Shown here piece after piece: positions 1-7,546 of a DNA stretch of 22,971 bases. Position 1 is the first letter of the stretch; each line of letters begins with the position of its first letter. The stretch is taken from contig PCXQ01000006.1 of NCBI GenBank assembly GCA_002794035.1, positions 1 to 22,971 of the forward strand, read 5' to 3'. Under the pieces are notes generated by a model. The model was given only the letters and a program-made list of their open reading frames with translations, ran no database searches and was not told where the DNA came from. Origin of the DNA: Candidatus Yanofskybacteria bacterium CG10_big_fil_rev_8_21_14_0_10_36_16. GTDB taxonomy: Bacteria; Patescibacteria; Paceibacteria; 2-02-FULL-40-12; IGHO2-01-FULL-4-A. The translations under genes and the position numbers were made by a program.

Positions 1-1
1 C

Positions 2-1348
2 GGCCAGCTCAAAGAATCAAATGACACTACAGCTGGCATTCAACTAACAGGCACCAGTGGCACGGATGAATTCACTGAACTTGAATATTCGCTTCAGGCA
101 ACAACGTCTGCAACTGGTGGTGCCTCATATTGTTTCAGGGTTACAAATGCAGGGGTAACTAATGACCCCGCTTTTACATACTCTAAATATGCCTCAGCAT
201 CTATTGTGGCTGCATCAACAATAGACCTAGGCGGAATAATATACACAGGTGAAGGAGTGTCAGCTCTTGATTGTACAAGTTCAAGAACAGTAGCTGTCAG
301 CATAAACGGCGCAGCACCTTCTACTGTTGAGTGTTCTGGCTCAGGCGTTTACTCGTTCTCCAGCTTATCTGCTAACTCAGGAGCTGTTTTAACGTTGTTC
401 TTAAATGATGAATCAGAAAAAGCCGTAACCGTAACCAAGTCCACGGGGTCTAATATGTCAACAATAGATCTGTACCAAAATCACATTATTGCATCGGGTT
501 CATTAAGTATTGCCAATATGGCTGCAGGATACAATCAAGGCAATGATTCTGATGTACCATTTACAGCAACAAATGCCGTAACCGACACGCTTGTAGCATC
601 GAGCGGATGGGAACTATTTATTCCTTCAGGATATACATTTACTCCTGGAGGCAATCTAAATATAGATGATCTAAAAATTGCAGGTACATACACTGCTACT
701 GGCACTGAAATAGCTACATTATCAGGAAACTTTACTAATAATGGTACATTTAATGCCGCTAATTCTACGTTTGTATTTGCATCAGCGAGCAAAGGCAATG
801 AGTCAATCAGCACAAGTACTATATCAGGCTCTGCATCAGGCACAGAGGTGGTCAGCTTCTACAACTTCACAGTAACAGAACCTAACAAAATTATTGAATT
901 TAAAGCTGGCTCCTCTACATCTTTTACAAACAATCTGACCCTAAAGGGAACACGAGGAAATCCCGTCCACGTAAAATCAACGACTCCAAATACTCAATGG
1001 CTATTAAACCTAAGCGGTTCAGCTACTGTTGATTATCTTAAGATCAAAGACTCTGGATGCTATACGGGCACAAATTCTGTAACCATGAGCTTCCACGATA
1101 TTGATGCTGGATTCAACGACAGTACTTGCTGGCTGATTTTAAACAGGGCAGGAGGTGCAGGCTCACCCACAGACGGTGGTTCAGGCGGAGGCACACCACA
1201 ATCAGGAGGCGGTGAATCAGGGGGTGGTGAATCAGGCACCGATGGCGGTTCTGGTGGAGGCGGAGGCCAATCAGGAGGCGGTGAAGGAGGAGGAAGCGGC
1301 GGTGCTTCTCCAATATTCTGGTGGCCTATTTTATGGATATTTAGATAA
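2..1348 (+). CDS. Secreted beta-rich surface protein, 5'-truncated by the window edge
   Basis: The reading frame is open from base 2, so the GTG at 206 is an internal Val codon, not a start. About 448 residues are visible. The first ~65 residues read as an extracellular beta-sandwich-type segment (YCFRVTNAG, then TYSKYASASI). A Ser/Thr/Asn-rich, Lys-poor module of about 310 residues follows, containing IYTGEG, LYQNHI, NFTNNGTF and CYTGTNSVTMS. The protein ends with a Gly/Ser/Glu linker and a short aromatic tail (IFWWPILWIFR). The central module is closely similar to the next gene, so the two are tandem paralogs. A surface or extracellular role is inferred from composition and from the signal peptide of the paralog. 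No catalytic motif is visible. The true start and any signal peptide lie outside the window. Confidence 0.85.
   Translation, partial: GQLKESNDTTAGIQLTGTSGTDEFTELEYSLQATTSATGGASYCFRVTNAGVTNDPAFTYSKYASASIVAASTIDLGGIIYTGEGVSALDCTSSRTVAVSINGAAPSTVECSGSGVYSFSSLSANSGAVLTLFLNDESEKAVTVTKSTGSNMSTIDLYQNHIIASGSLSIANMAAGYNQGNDSDVPFTATNAVTDTLVASSGWELFIPSGYTFTPGGNLNIDDLKIAGTYTATGTEIATLSGNFTNNGTFNAANSTFVFASASKGNESISTSTISGSASGTEVVSFYNFTVTEPNKIIEFKAGSSTSFTNNLTLKGTRGNPVHVKSTTPNTQWLLNLSGSATVDYLKIKDSGCYTGTNSVTMSFHDIDAGFNDSTCWLILNRAGGAGSPTDGGSGGGTPQSGGGESGGGESGTDGGSGGGGGQSGGGEGGGSGGASPIFWWPILWIFR
1151..1312 (+). repeat. Gly/Ser/Glu-rich low-complexity linker coding repeat
   Basis: An irregular repeat of GGC/GGA/GGT-rich units encodes GGSGGG, ESGGG and QSGGG-like blocks just before the hydrophobic tail of the first surface protein. 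The paralog has a shorter version at about 2926-3075. Such linkers usually space a folded domain from the cell surface. Length variation by slippage is likely. Confidence 0.7.
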
Positions 1349-1371
1349 ATTAAAAATTAACTTAATCACCA

Positions 1372-3162
1372 TTGAATGAAGTAGATAAAATATCCAGAAC
1401 AACTAAAATAAAACAAATATTAAAAGTTTTTGTTTTATTTTTTCTAGCACTCGCAATATTTAATCCGAATATTTTACCTGAAAAAATACGTGATGCAATT
1501 GGTACAAAAGAGGCTTATGCGGCCCAATTTGCAAGGCCATCGGGTGATATAAATTTAAGTTCTCCAACATGGACAGATGAATCATTGAGCACTACTAATA
1601 TTTATAACTCCATAGATGAAACTGAAGCCCTGCTTTCAGATAGCGACTATGTACAATCAAGCGCCAACCAGGTCAACTACTATGAAGCCTCGCTTTCAAG
1701 CGTGACTGATCCCGAATCAAGCTCAGACCATGTAATACGCTGGAGAGTTCAGCGAACAAAAACAAACAAAAGCCTAACCATTGTCGTTAGGCTTTTTCAG
1801 GGAACAACAGAAATTGCATCACAAAGCTTAAACAATACTCAAATAGATACTTTTACAACCTCTACCTATACACTAAGCACAACCCAAGCCGATGCCATAA
1901 CAGATTATTCTAATTTGCGTTATCGCTTTGATGTTATTGTTAATGGAGGCGGTGGACAGCAAGCACAAATTTCATGGGCTGAACTGGAAGTTCCCAACCC
2001 ACCCCCAGCAACCATCAACATTTCGGGCACCATCTATACAGGCGAGGGTTCATCAGCTCTTGATTGCACAAGCTCAAGAACCGTCGCTCTAAGTGTTGCA
2101 GGTGCGATACCCTCTACTGTTGAATGTTCAGGTTCAGGATCATATTCTTTCTCCGGTGTATCGGCTAATGAGGGAGATGTTCTTACACTGTTTCTTGATG
2201 GAGAATCAGAAAAAGCAGCTACTGTTACCGTTGCAGGCACCTCCAACATGACAGCCATTGATCTTTATCAAAATCATATTGTTGCCTCAGGATCTATAAC
2301 TATTGCCAGTATGTCAGCGGGATATAATCAGGGAGATGATCCTGATATACCATTTACAGCCACTGATTCTACAACTGATACTCTTGTAGCATCAAGCGGT
2401 TTTGAGCTATTTATTCCTCTAGGGTATAACTTTAAACCTGAAGGCAATATAGATATCCAAGATCTTAAAATAGCGGGTACATATACAGCAACAGGCACTG
2501 AAATTGCTTCGTTGTCTGGTAATTTTACTAATAATGGCACATTTGCTTCTGCTAATTCTACTTTTGTATTTGCGTCAGCTAGCAAAGAAAGCACCGTCAG
2601 CGGTTCTGCTTCAGGAAATGAAGTGGCTGGGTTTTATAATTTCACATCAACAGAGCCGGGCAAAACCATATATTTTAAAGCTGATTCATCAACATCTTTT
2701 GCAGGTGTCCTAACATTGAAAGGGGCATCGGGAAATCCAATTTATGTAAGGTCTACAATAGGTGATAGTCAGTGGCTTTTAAATCTTAGTGGTTCATCTA
2801 ATGTTAACTATCTTAAACTAAAAGATTCAGGATGCTATACGGGCACAAATTCTGTAACCATGAGCTATCGTGATAGAGATGCTGGATTTAATGATACGGC
2901 TTGTTGGAAAATTTTATCACTAGCCGGTGGTGGCAATACGGCAACTGATGGGGATTCCGGTGGCGGCACTCCACAAACTGGTGGAGTAGAATCAGGAGGA
3001 GGAGATGAAGGGACTGATGGCATTTCCGGCGGAGGAACAAGCGAGACAGGAGGAGGCGACAGTGGTGGAGACACAACACCGTCTCCAACAATCATTTTCC
3101 CATTCTTATCTTTTTTAAAAACTTTATCTAGATGGATTTTTGGATTTCCAAATGCATTATAA
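1372..3162 (+). CDS. Secreted beta-rich surface protein, paralog of the upstream gene
   Basis: The protein has 596 residues if translation starts at the TTG at 1372, 23 nt after the previous stop. No in-frame ATG lies before the signal peptide and no SD is visible, so the exact start is uncertain. The N-terminus is basic (RTTKIKQILK), then hydrophobic (VFVLFFLALAIF), with a likely cleavage site after KEAYA near residue 50. Residues ~51-210 form a domain of the type often seen before surface modules (SGDINLSSPTWTDES; QISWAELEV). Residues ~213-510 are paralogous to the upstream protein, sharing IYTGEG, SALDCTSSRTV, LYQNHI and CYTGTNSVTMS. A Gly-rich linker and a weakly hydrophobic tail follow. 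An adhesin or S-layer-like role is inferred; the family is not recognised beyond this. Confidence 0.85.
   Translation: MNEVDKISRTTKIKQILKVFVLFFLALAIFNPNILPEKIRDAIGTKEAYAAQFARPSGDINLSSPTWTDESLSTTNIYNSIDETEALLSDSDYVQSSANQVNYYEASLSSVTDPESSSDHVIRWRVQRTKTNKSLTIVVRLFQGTTEIASQSLNNTQIDTFTTSTYTLSTTQADAITDYSNLRYRFDVIVNGGGGQQAQISWAELEVPNPPPATINISGTIYTGEGSSALDCTSSRTVALSVAGAIPSTVECSGSGSYSFSGVSANEGDVLTLFLDGESEKAATVTVAGTSNMTAIDLYQNHIVASGSITIASMSAGYNQGDDPDIPFTATDSTTDTLVASSGFELFIPLGYNFKPEGNIDIQDLKIAGTYTATGTEIASLSGNFTNNGTFASANSTFVFASASKESTVSGSASGNEVAGFYNFTSTEPGKTIYFKADSSTSFAGVLTLKGASGNPIYVRSTIGDSQWLLNLSGSSNVNYLKLKDSGCYTGTNSVTMSYRDRDAGFNDTACWKILSLAGGGNTATDGDSGGGTPQTGGVESGGGDEGTDGISGGGTSETGGGDSGGDTTPSPTIIFPFLSFLKTLSRWIFGFPNAL
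1768..1796 (+). other. Terminator-like hairpin inside a coding region
   Basis: A perfect 11-bp stem (1768-1778 with 1786-1796) with a 7-nt loop is followed by T at 1797, giving five Ts at 1793-1797. It has the shape of an intrinsic terminator but lies in frame in the second surface-protein gene, encoding KSLTIVVRLF. It may attenuate transcription or be coincidental. Confidence 0.35.
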
Positions 3163-3224
3163 GCAACAATCCTGCTTACTTCTAAAATAGCCAATTGCCA
3201 AATTATAAATATAAATAAGTCAAC

Positions 3225-3254
3225 TTGTATCTTATTGTTTTATTGTAATAAAAT
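3225..3254 (+). promoter_or_regulatory. Putative promoter giving a leaderless mRNA
   Basis: TTGTAT at 3225-3230 and TAAAAT at 3249-3254 are separated by 18 nt. The -10 box ends 6 nt before the ATG at 3261, so transcription would start at or next to the start codon. The same geometry recurs before three other genes in the window. Confidence 0.4.
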
Positions 3255-3260
3255 ATCATT

Positions 3261-3752
3261 ATGGTTGATGTAAATTTCAATAAATATCCACCTGATGAAG
3301 AATCGACTCATTCACAGAATAAATCGGCCACTCCTTGGGGCTTAGCTTTTGTGGTTGTTGTTTTAGCTGGTATAGTCTCTTTTGCCGGATCAATCGCTGG
3401 TGATTTTGTTAATGGTAAATCTAATTTTTTAACAGCCAATATAAGCAGTCAATCGCCTGATTCAGATAAATGGCAGGCAATATTTTTGGACAATAACCAA
3501 GTATATTTTGGCAAACTTGAAATAACCAATAATTACTACGTACTAAAAGAGATATATTACTTACAGGCAGATAGCAATCTATCAAATACCGGGGATGTGA
3601 ATACTCAACAATCCAATACCCGTTTGGTTAAATTTGGCAATGAACTTCACGGCCCAGAAGATGAAATGTTTATAGAAAAATCAAAGGTACTATTTTGGGA
3701 AAATATGCGCGATGACTCTAATGTTGTTGAAGCCATAAATCAATCTAATTAA
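3261..3752 (+). CDS. Conserved hypothetical one-TM protein of CPR type
   Basis: This is a 163-residue protein. A hydrophilic N-terminus of ~27 residues is followed by one TM helix (LAFVVVVLAGIVSFAGSIAG, about 29-48), then a domain with WQAIFLDNNQVYFGKLE, YYVLKEIYYLQ, VKFGNELHGPEDEMFI and VLFWENM. I recognise this pattern (QVYFGK, then LVKxGNELHGPEDEM) as a family recurring in CPR genomes, but I know of no function. The topology suggests a cytoplasmic N-terminus and an outer domain of ~110 residues. It stands alone behind its own promoter-like sequence. No SD is present. Confidence 0.8.
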   Translation: MVDVNFNKYPPDEESTHSQNKSATPWGLAFVVVVLAGIVSFAGSIAGDFVNGKSNFLTANISSQSPDSDKWQAIFLDNNQVYFGKLEITNNYYVLKEIYYLQADSNLSNTGDVNTQQSNTRLVKFGNELHGPEDEMFIEKSKVLFWENMRDDSNVVEAINQSN

Positions 3753-3856
3753 CATCTTCTTCACAAAACTGTAATATTATGTGTGCATAAGCGTCTTTAC
3801 TTACAAGGTCGTAGTTTAGTATTATTAAAATAACCAATTAATTAAAAACAAAAAAA

Positions 3857-4576
3857 ATGATAACAAAAAAATTAACAACATTTATTGTATTATCTGCCGT
3901 TTTAAGCGGTGTTTTTGCATTTTCATACAATACTCTTGCTCAACGCCCCGACAATAGACCCGACAATCAAAAAAGGGAGGAAGCAAGAGAAAGAGTAGAA
4001 GAAAAGAGGGCTGAAATTGAATCCATGAGAGCTTCACGCAGTTATGAAATTGAACAAAGAAAAGAAGAAATGCGTGAAAGAATAAGGGAAAAAAGGCATG
4101 AATTAGTTAGAAAATTCTGGGACAACATGGTTAGAAGAATTGAAGCAGCCATTAATAGACTCGAAAGATTGGCTGATAAAATTGATGACAGGATAGAAAA
4201 ATTTGAAGAATTGACAGAAGAACAAGGCAAAGAAAGAGATTACTCAGAAGCTAAGGACAAATTAGACGAAGCCATAGAAGCAATTAATGTTGCCAAGGAG
4301 GCATTAAATGATGCAGAGGAAAACTTTGAAGATGTCTTTGATTCAGAAAATCCCAAAGAATCATTTAGAGACGTGAGGTCTTCAGTGAGAGAAGTAATAA
4401 GCAAAGTTAAAGAAGCTCACAGACTATTAGTTCAATCAATTACGCTAGTAAAGGGTGCCTCAGGTGACATTGAAGAAGAACCAGAAGAAACCCCCGAACC
4501 AAGTGTAACTCCTACTCCTACTGCTACACCGACTCCTACACCGACCGTAACTCCTACACCGACTCCTACAGAATAA
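3857..4576 (+). CDS. Secreted coiled-coil protein with Pro/Thr-rich C-terminal tail
   Basis: This is a 239-residue protein. A signal peptide (ITKKLTTFIVLSAVLSGVFAF) probably ends near NTLAQ at residue ~29. Residues ~38-200 are highly charged and almost entirely predicted helical, with heptad-like runs such as EEARERVEEKRAEIE and RRIEAAINRLERLADKIDDR. The last ~27 residues are a Pro/Thr tail of TPTP units that looks like a disordered wall-spanning or linker segment. No enzyme motif is visible. A structural or periplasmic-like role is inferred. The ATG follows an A-rich run without SD. Confidence 0.8.
   Translation: MITKKLTTFIVLSAVLSGVFAFSYNTLAQRPDNRPDNQKREEARERVEEKRAEIESMRASRSYEIEQRKEEMRERIREKRHELVRKFWDNMVRRIEAAINRLERLADKIDDRIEKFEELTEEQGKERDYSEAKDKLDEAIEAINVAKEALNDAEENFEDVFDSENPKESFRDVRSSVREVISKVKEAHRLLVQSITLVKGASGDIEEEPEETPEPSVTPTPTATPTPTPTVTPTPTPTE
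4504..4572 (+). repeat. Short tandem repeat coding for TPTP tail
   Basis: Degenerate CCTAC(A/T) and CCGACT-type units repeat across the 3' end of the coiled-coil gene and encode alternating Thr-Pro. Copy number may vary by slippage. Confidence 0.6.
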
Positions 4577-4590
4577 AATTTTTAATTCCT

Positions 4591-4641
4591 AATTTTACAA
4601 TTTTTAAATAATTTTTAAACCTTGCTGAATGTTTTAAAATT
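4591..4641 (+). repeat. AT-rich intergenic element, copy 1
   Basis: AATTTTACAATTTTTAA at 4591-4607 and GTTTTAAAATT at 4631-4641 both recur, in the same order, in the gap before 9713 (9605-9621 and 9675-9685). This suggests a dispersed intergenic element rather than chance alone, though the AT bias weakens the case. Confidence 0.35.
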
Positions 4642-4669
4642 ATAAATTTAAAATTAAAAACTCAAAAAC

Positions 4670-4978
4670 ATGTTTGGAGAAATGTTCAATGATGACAGGG
4701 TACTAATTTTATCAGCGGTCACTTTTACTTTACTTGTCTGGTATAACTACTTGTTTTTACCAACGCAATATGTAGCAAGGTATAACCACCGGATAGCTAG
4801 CCAACAACAATCCGTAGAAACAGAGAAAAAAGTGGACATTGAAACGGAAATAAAATCACTAGAACAAGTAAGCCCCTCTAATTCTACTAAAGTCATTGAA
4901 CAAGAGCTCATAAAAACTGACTTGGACGACCTAGATAAAGAACTCGAAAATATAGAAAAAGGTCTGGAAAATATTTAA
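4670..4978 (+). CDS. Small membrane-anchored coiled-coil protein
   Basis: This is a 102-residue protein. One TM segment lies at about 11-30 (VLILSAVTFTLLVWYNYLFL) after a short acidic N-terminus, followed by a hydrophilic tail ending in a coiled-coil stretch (DLDDLDKELENIEKGLEN). No known family is recognised. It lies between the secreted coiled-coil gene and uppP and ends just before a strong hairpin. It may be an envelope scaffold protein, but that is a guess from topology only. Confidence 0.7.
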   Translation: MFGEMFNDDRVLILSAVTFTLLVWYNYLFLPTQYVARYNHRIASQQQSVETEKKVDIETEIKSLEQVSPSNSTKVIEQELIKTDLDDLDKELENIEKGLENI

Positions 4979-5001
4979 AAACTTCAAACAAGATATTAAG
5001 G

Positions 5002-5039
5002 ACAAGGGGTATCTTTGTGATTGCAAAGATACCCCTTGT
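5002..5039 (+). terminator. Strong hairpin, probable terminator overlapping the uppP promoter
   Basis: A perfect 16-bp stem (5002-5017 with 5024-5039) with a 6-nt loop lies 23 nt after the preceding stop. The following tract (TTAATTATCATT) is only weakly U-rich. The descending arm contains the putative uppP -35 box. Confidence 0.6.
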
Positions 5040-5049
5040 TAATTATCAT
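5021..5049 (+). promoter_or_regulatory. Putative uppP promoter, leaderless
   Basis: TTGCAA (5021-5026), 17 nt, TATCAT (5044-5049). The -10 ends 7 nt before the chosen ATG. No SD is present. Confidence 0.4.
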
Positions 5050-5056
5050 TAAAGAT

Positions 5057-5920
5057 ATGGAGAATATAGTTTTAGGCATAATACAAGGAGTAACGGAGTG
5101 GTTGCCGATAAGTTCGGAGGGGGTTTTGTTTATTGTAAAAACTAACTTTTTTGGCGCAACTGAAACAACAGAAATAATCAAAGAAGCACTATTCCTTCAT
5201 CTAGGTACTTTTTTTGCAGCGCTTATCTATCTCAGAAAAGACGTAATAAAAATCCTAGAAGTAATTTTTGAATACAAACAAATTCATCTAGACATGAACC
5301 ATGGCATAATTTCACGTTTAAAATTTTGGGCCATGTCTTTGTTTGGTGAAAAATTAAATCGCTCAAGTCGAAAAATGTTTTGGTTTCTTTTTTTGACAAC
5401 ACTAATCAGCGGTCTTATAGGAATAATACTTTTGGTGCTATTGGGAAGTGCGGGAGATATTATAAAAACAAGCGGAAAACTAGCCACGGCCATCGTCGGT
5501 ATATTGCTCTTGGTGACAGCTTTTATTCAACTCAAGGCTAAAAATACAGAAGGCCTTCGAAATGCAGAAGACATCAACAGCAAAGATACGCTTATTCTTG
5601 GATTAATGCAGGGCCTTGCTGTCTTGCCCGGATTTTCCCGCTCAGGATTTACCATATCTGCATTGCTATTAAGGAAATTTGATAACAACTTCGCTTTAAA
5701 ATTAAGCTTTTTAATGAGTCTTCCCGTAGTCTTAGCAGGAAATATTGGTATTAACTTAATTGGTTTTTCATTTACGCCAGACATGCTTATACAGCTATTA
5801 TTTTCCTTTATATTTGGCATGTTAACTATTCATGTCTTGCTCAAATTTGCCCACAAAGTAAATTTTGGTTATTTTGTATTGGTATTTGGTATAATAACAA
5901 TAATAGCTTCATTAATTTAG
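5057..5920 (+). CDS. uppP: Undecaprenyl-diphosphatase-like protein (UppP/BacA family)
   Basis: UppP removes a phosphate from undecaprenyl diphosphate at the membrane to recycle the lipid carrier for wall polymers. The ATG at 5057 gives 287 residues starting MENIVLGIIQGVTEW, as expected for the family. Upstream TTG codons would fall inside the hairpin. The first signature is QGVTEWLPISSEG (residues 10-21) and the second is PGFSRSGFT; several TM helices follow. The first motif keeps the TE glutamate (E14), but the position of the conserved His (as in SSTGH of E. coli, H30) is Val22. The Arg of SRSG is kept. Either this is a diverged UppP or a related lipid phosphatase with altered chemistry. 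Confidence 0.88.
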   Translation: MENIVLGIIQGVTEWLPISSEGVLFIVKTNFFGATETTEIIKEALFLHLGTFFAALIYLRKDVIKILEVIFEYKQIHLDMNHGIISRLKFWAMSLFGEKLNRSSRKMFWFLFLTTLISGLIGIILLVLLGSAGDIIKTSGKLATAIVGILLLVTAFIQLKAKNTEGLRNAEDINSKDTLILGLMQGLAVLPGFSRSGFTISALLLRKFDNNFALKLSFLMSLPVVLAGNIGINLIGFSFTPDMLIQLLFSFIFGMLTIHVLLKFAHKVNFGYFVLVFGIITIIASLI

Positions 5921-5990
5921 ATCATGAATTAAGTGTTTTGAATTATAAATAATCTTAATTCCAAACTCATAATTCCTGGATCATTTTAAG

Positions 5991-6779
5991 ATGGATCCAA
6001 AAATAAAAAATTATCTCGGCCTTGCTTTAGTTTTTGCTTTGATATTAAGCGCATTTTCTTTCGCAGGATGGGTGACATCATATTCAAAATCAATTGACCC
6101 ATCATCCATTAGGAGTTTTTCAGTTCATGGCGAAGGAGAAGCTGTGGCAATTCCTGACATAGCACAATTCTATTTCGGATTAACAACCCCAGGAGGCGCT
6201 GACATAGCAAAGGCACAGTCAGAAAATACTGAGAAGGTGAACGACATGATAGAGTTTCTTAAATCAGAGGGGGTAGCCAAAAAAGATATCAAAACACAAA
6301 GTTATAATGTTTATCCGCGCTATAAATACTACCCGTGCAGAGAAGATATCGGTATTTATCCTCCCGGTCCATGTCAAACACCCTCAATTGAAGGTTACGA
6401 CATAAATCAACAACTATCAGTTAAAGTAAGAGATTTTGATAAAGGCGGAGATTTACTTGCTGGAGTAGTTGAGAGAGGCGCGAATAACGTTTCAGGAATA
6501 AACTTCACAATTGATGACCCGGCAAATGTACAAGATGAAGCAAGGACTAAGGCAATTGAAAAAGCCAAAGAAAAGGCAAAATCAATCGCAAAAGCCGGCG
6601 GATTCAGATTGGGCAAATTATTATCAATACAAGAAAGTGGAACTCCTTATTATCCAGTCGCAAAATTTGATTCAGCAATGGCTGAGGGAGGATATGGTGG
6701 AGGCGGCCCATCACCACAAATAGAACCGGGGTCACAAGATATAACAGTAAATGTAACCTTAATTTACGAAATAAAATAA
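5991..6779 (+). CDS. SIMPL-domain (DUF541) secreted or membrane-anchored protein
   Basis: This is a 262-residue protein. One N-terminal hydrophobic segment (LGLALVFALILSAFSFAGWV, about 9-28) acts as signal anchor. The body has SIMPL features: FSVHGEGEAVAIPDIAQFYF near residue 43, then NDMIEFLKSEGVAKKDIKTQSYNVYPRY, a GYDINQQLSVKVRDFDKGGDLL segment and an Ala/Lys-rich helix with RTKAIEKAKEKAKSIAKAGG. A 15-residue insert with two Cys (YYPCREDIGIYPPGPC) may form a disulfide. The molecular role of the family is poorly defined; some members are envelope proteins linked to stress. It stands alone, with no SD. Confidence 0.88.
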   Translation: MDPKIKNYLGLALVFALILSAFSFAGWVTSYSKSIDPSSIRSFSVHGEGEAVAIPDIAQFYFGLTTPGGADIAKAQSENTEKVNDMIEFLKSEGVAKKDIKTQSYNVYPRYKYYPCREDIGIYPPGPCQTPSIEGYDINQQLSVKVRDFDKGGDLLAGVVERGANNVSGINFTIDDPANVQDEARTKAIEKAKEKAKSIAKAGGFRLGKLLSIQESGTPYYPVAKFDSAMAEGGYGGGGPSPQIEPGSQDITVNVTLIYEIK

Positions 6780-6804
6780 AGAACTAAGCAGACAAAATAT
6801 CAGA

Positions 6805-6888
6805 ATGAGTAATCACAAAGAAAAAATCATAATAAAAAATAGAGAGCCCTTCGAAGACGAAGATGGCTGGCCCGCCCGCCTCGCCTGA
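6805..6888 (+). pseudogene. 5' remnant of a paralog of the gene at 7182, cut by the GIY-YIG cassette
   Basis: ATG at 6805 opens 27 codons whose first 22 (to Trp at 6868-6870) match the start of the 7182 gene at 18 of 22 residues and 55 of 66 bases. Right after that Trp codon the sequence switches to GC-rich CCCGCCCGCC and stops at TGA 6886-6888. The rest of the paralog is missing. I read this as a gene truncated by insertion of the cassette at 6873-7169. Confidence 0.7.
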
Positions 6889-7169
6889 GCGAGACTCAAC
6901 ATGTACTATACATATATTTTATTAAGCAAAGCTGATAATCATTTTTATGTTGGCATTTCATCTAACCTTAAACAAAGATTAGACGAACACAAAAATGGAA
7001 AAGTCAAAGCAACAAAAAACAGACGACCGTTAATTCTGATATATTATGAATGCTGCCTAAATAAAAAAGACGCTATAAAAAGAGAACAATATTTAAAAAG
7101 TGGTTTCGGTCGTCGTTTTATCAAAAATAGATTAGAAAACTATTTAACTCAGGCTCGCGATGGCGGGCG
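6873..7169 (+). mobile_element. Small GIY-YIG cassette with GC-rich inverted ends
   Basis: CGCCCGCC at 6873-6880 is the exact reverse complement of GGCGGGCG at 7162-7169. The match extends inward by TCGC with one bulged base, for 12 paired bases in all. The ends are GC-rich in an AT-rich setting. The left end also has a local hairpin (CTCGC, CTGA, GCGAG). The segment encloses one nuclease gene and interrupts a paralogous reading frame. Mobility is inferred; no target-site duplication is clear. Confidence 0.45.
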
Positions 7170-7179
7170 AACAAATTAA
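6901..7179 (+). CDS. GIY-YIG single-domain endonuclease (YhbQ/UvrC-N-like)
   Basis: This 92-residue single-domain protein has YTYILLSKADNHFYVGIS (residues 3-20), where YTY and YVG stand for the GIY and YIG motifs. The expected catalytic Arg is R26 (LKQRLDEHKNG), and E62 lies in KREQYLKSG. Small GIY-YIG proteins of this size are nicking endonucleases or structure-specific nucleases, and some behave as mobile genes. The last ~11 residues (TQARDGGRTN region) are translated from the right inverted end, so the native C-terminus may have been extended by the insertion. The stop lies 2 nt before the next ATG. Confidence 0.85.
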   Translation: MYYTYILLSKADNHFYVGISSNLKQRLDEHKNGKVKATKNRRPLILIYYECCLNKKDAIKREQYLKSGFGRRFIKNRLENYLTQARDGGRTN

Positions 7180-7181
7180 CA

Positions 7182-7475
7182 ATGGTCACTCACAAAGAAA
7201 AAATAGTAATAAAAAACAGAGAACCCTTTGATGACGAAGATGGGTGGCAGTTTTTAGTTAAACTGGGAAAATTTGAATTTATAATAGATGTTGATCGTGA
7301 ATACTGGATGGATTTAACCGAAGAAAAAATGACTCCAGAAGAACTAGTACAAGAATCTTTTAGGTTCTTGCTTGAACGGGAACCCAAAGAATCAATTTTA
7401 AGCCAATTTAATCTCCAGACAATACAAAGATATTTTCCAGAATATGAAAACACGATTAAAGTTGCGATAACATAG
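7182..7475 (+). CDS. Small acidic conserved hypothetical protein
   Basis: This is a 97-residue protein. It has an N-terminal beta-rich part (EKIVIKNREPFDDEDGWQFLVKLGKFEFIIDVD) and a C-terminal helical part with EELVQESFRFLLEREPKES and a YFPEYE end. It has no signal peptide or TM, so it is cytoplasmic. No domain is recognised. The 6805 remnant shows that this family occurred in tandem here. A DNA- or protein-binding role cannot be judged from sequence alone. Confidence 0.75.
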   Translation: MVTHKEKIVIKNREPFDDEDGWQFLVKLGKFEFIIDVDREYWMDLTEEKMTPEELVQESFRFLLEREPKESILSQFNLQTIQRYFPEYENTIKVAIT

Positions 7476-7546
7476 CAACACTTTAACGTCTTAATAATAA
7501 AACCAAAGAAACTTATGATCTGTGTTTAATTGTTAAACGCTCAAGT

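Noticed and set aside
206..208. GTG as the start of the first surface protein
   Set aside because: The frame is open to the window edge with coherent protein sequence upstream, so it is an internal codon.
1155..1379. Plus-strand frame rich in Gln, Glu and Ala over the Gly-rich linker
   Set aside because: It is an alternate frame of the GGN-rich repeat in the first surface-protein gene and has no independent support.
2865..3194. Minus-strand Pro-rich reading frame of 109 codons
   Set aside because: It is the complement of the Gly-rich linker coding repeat; an open frame is expected there by composition.
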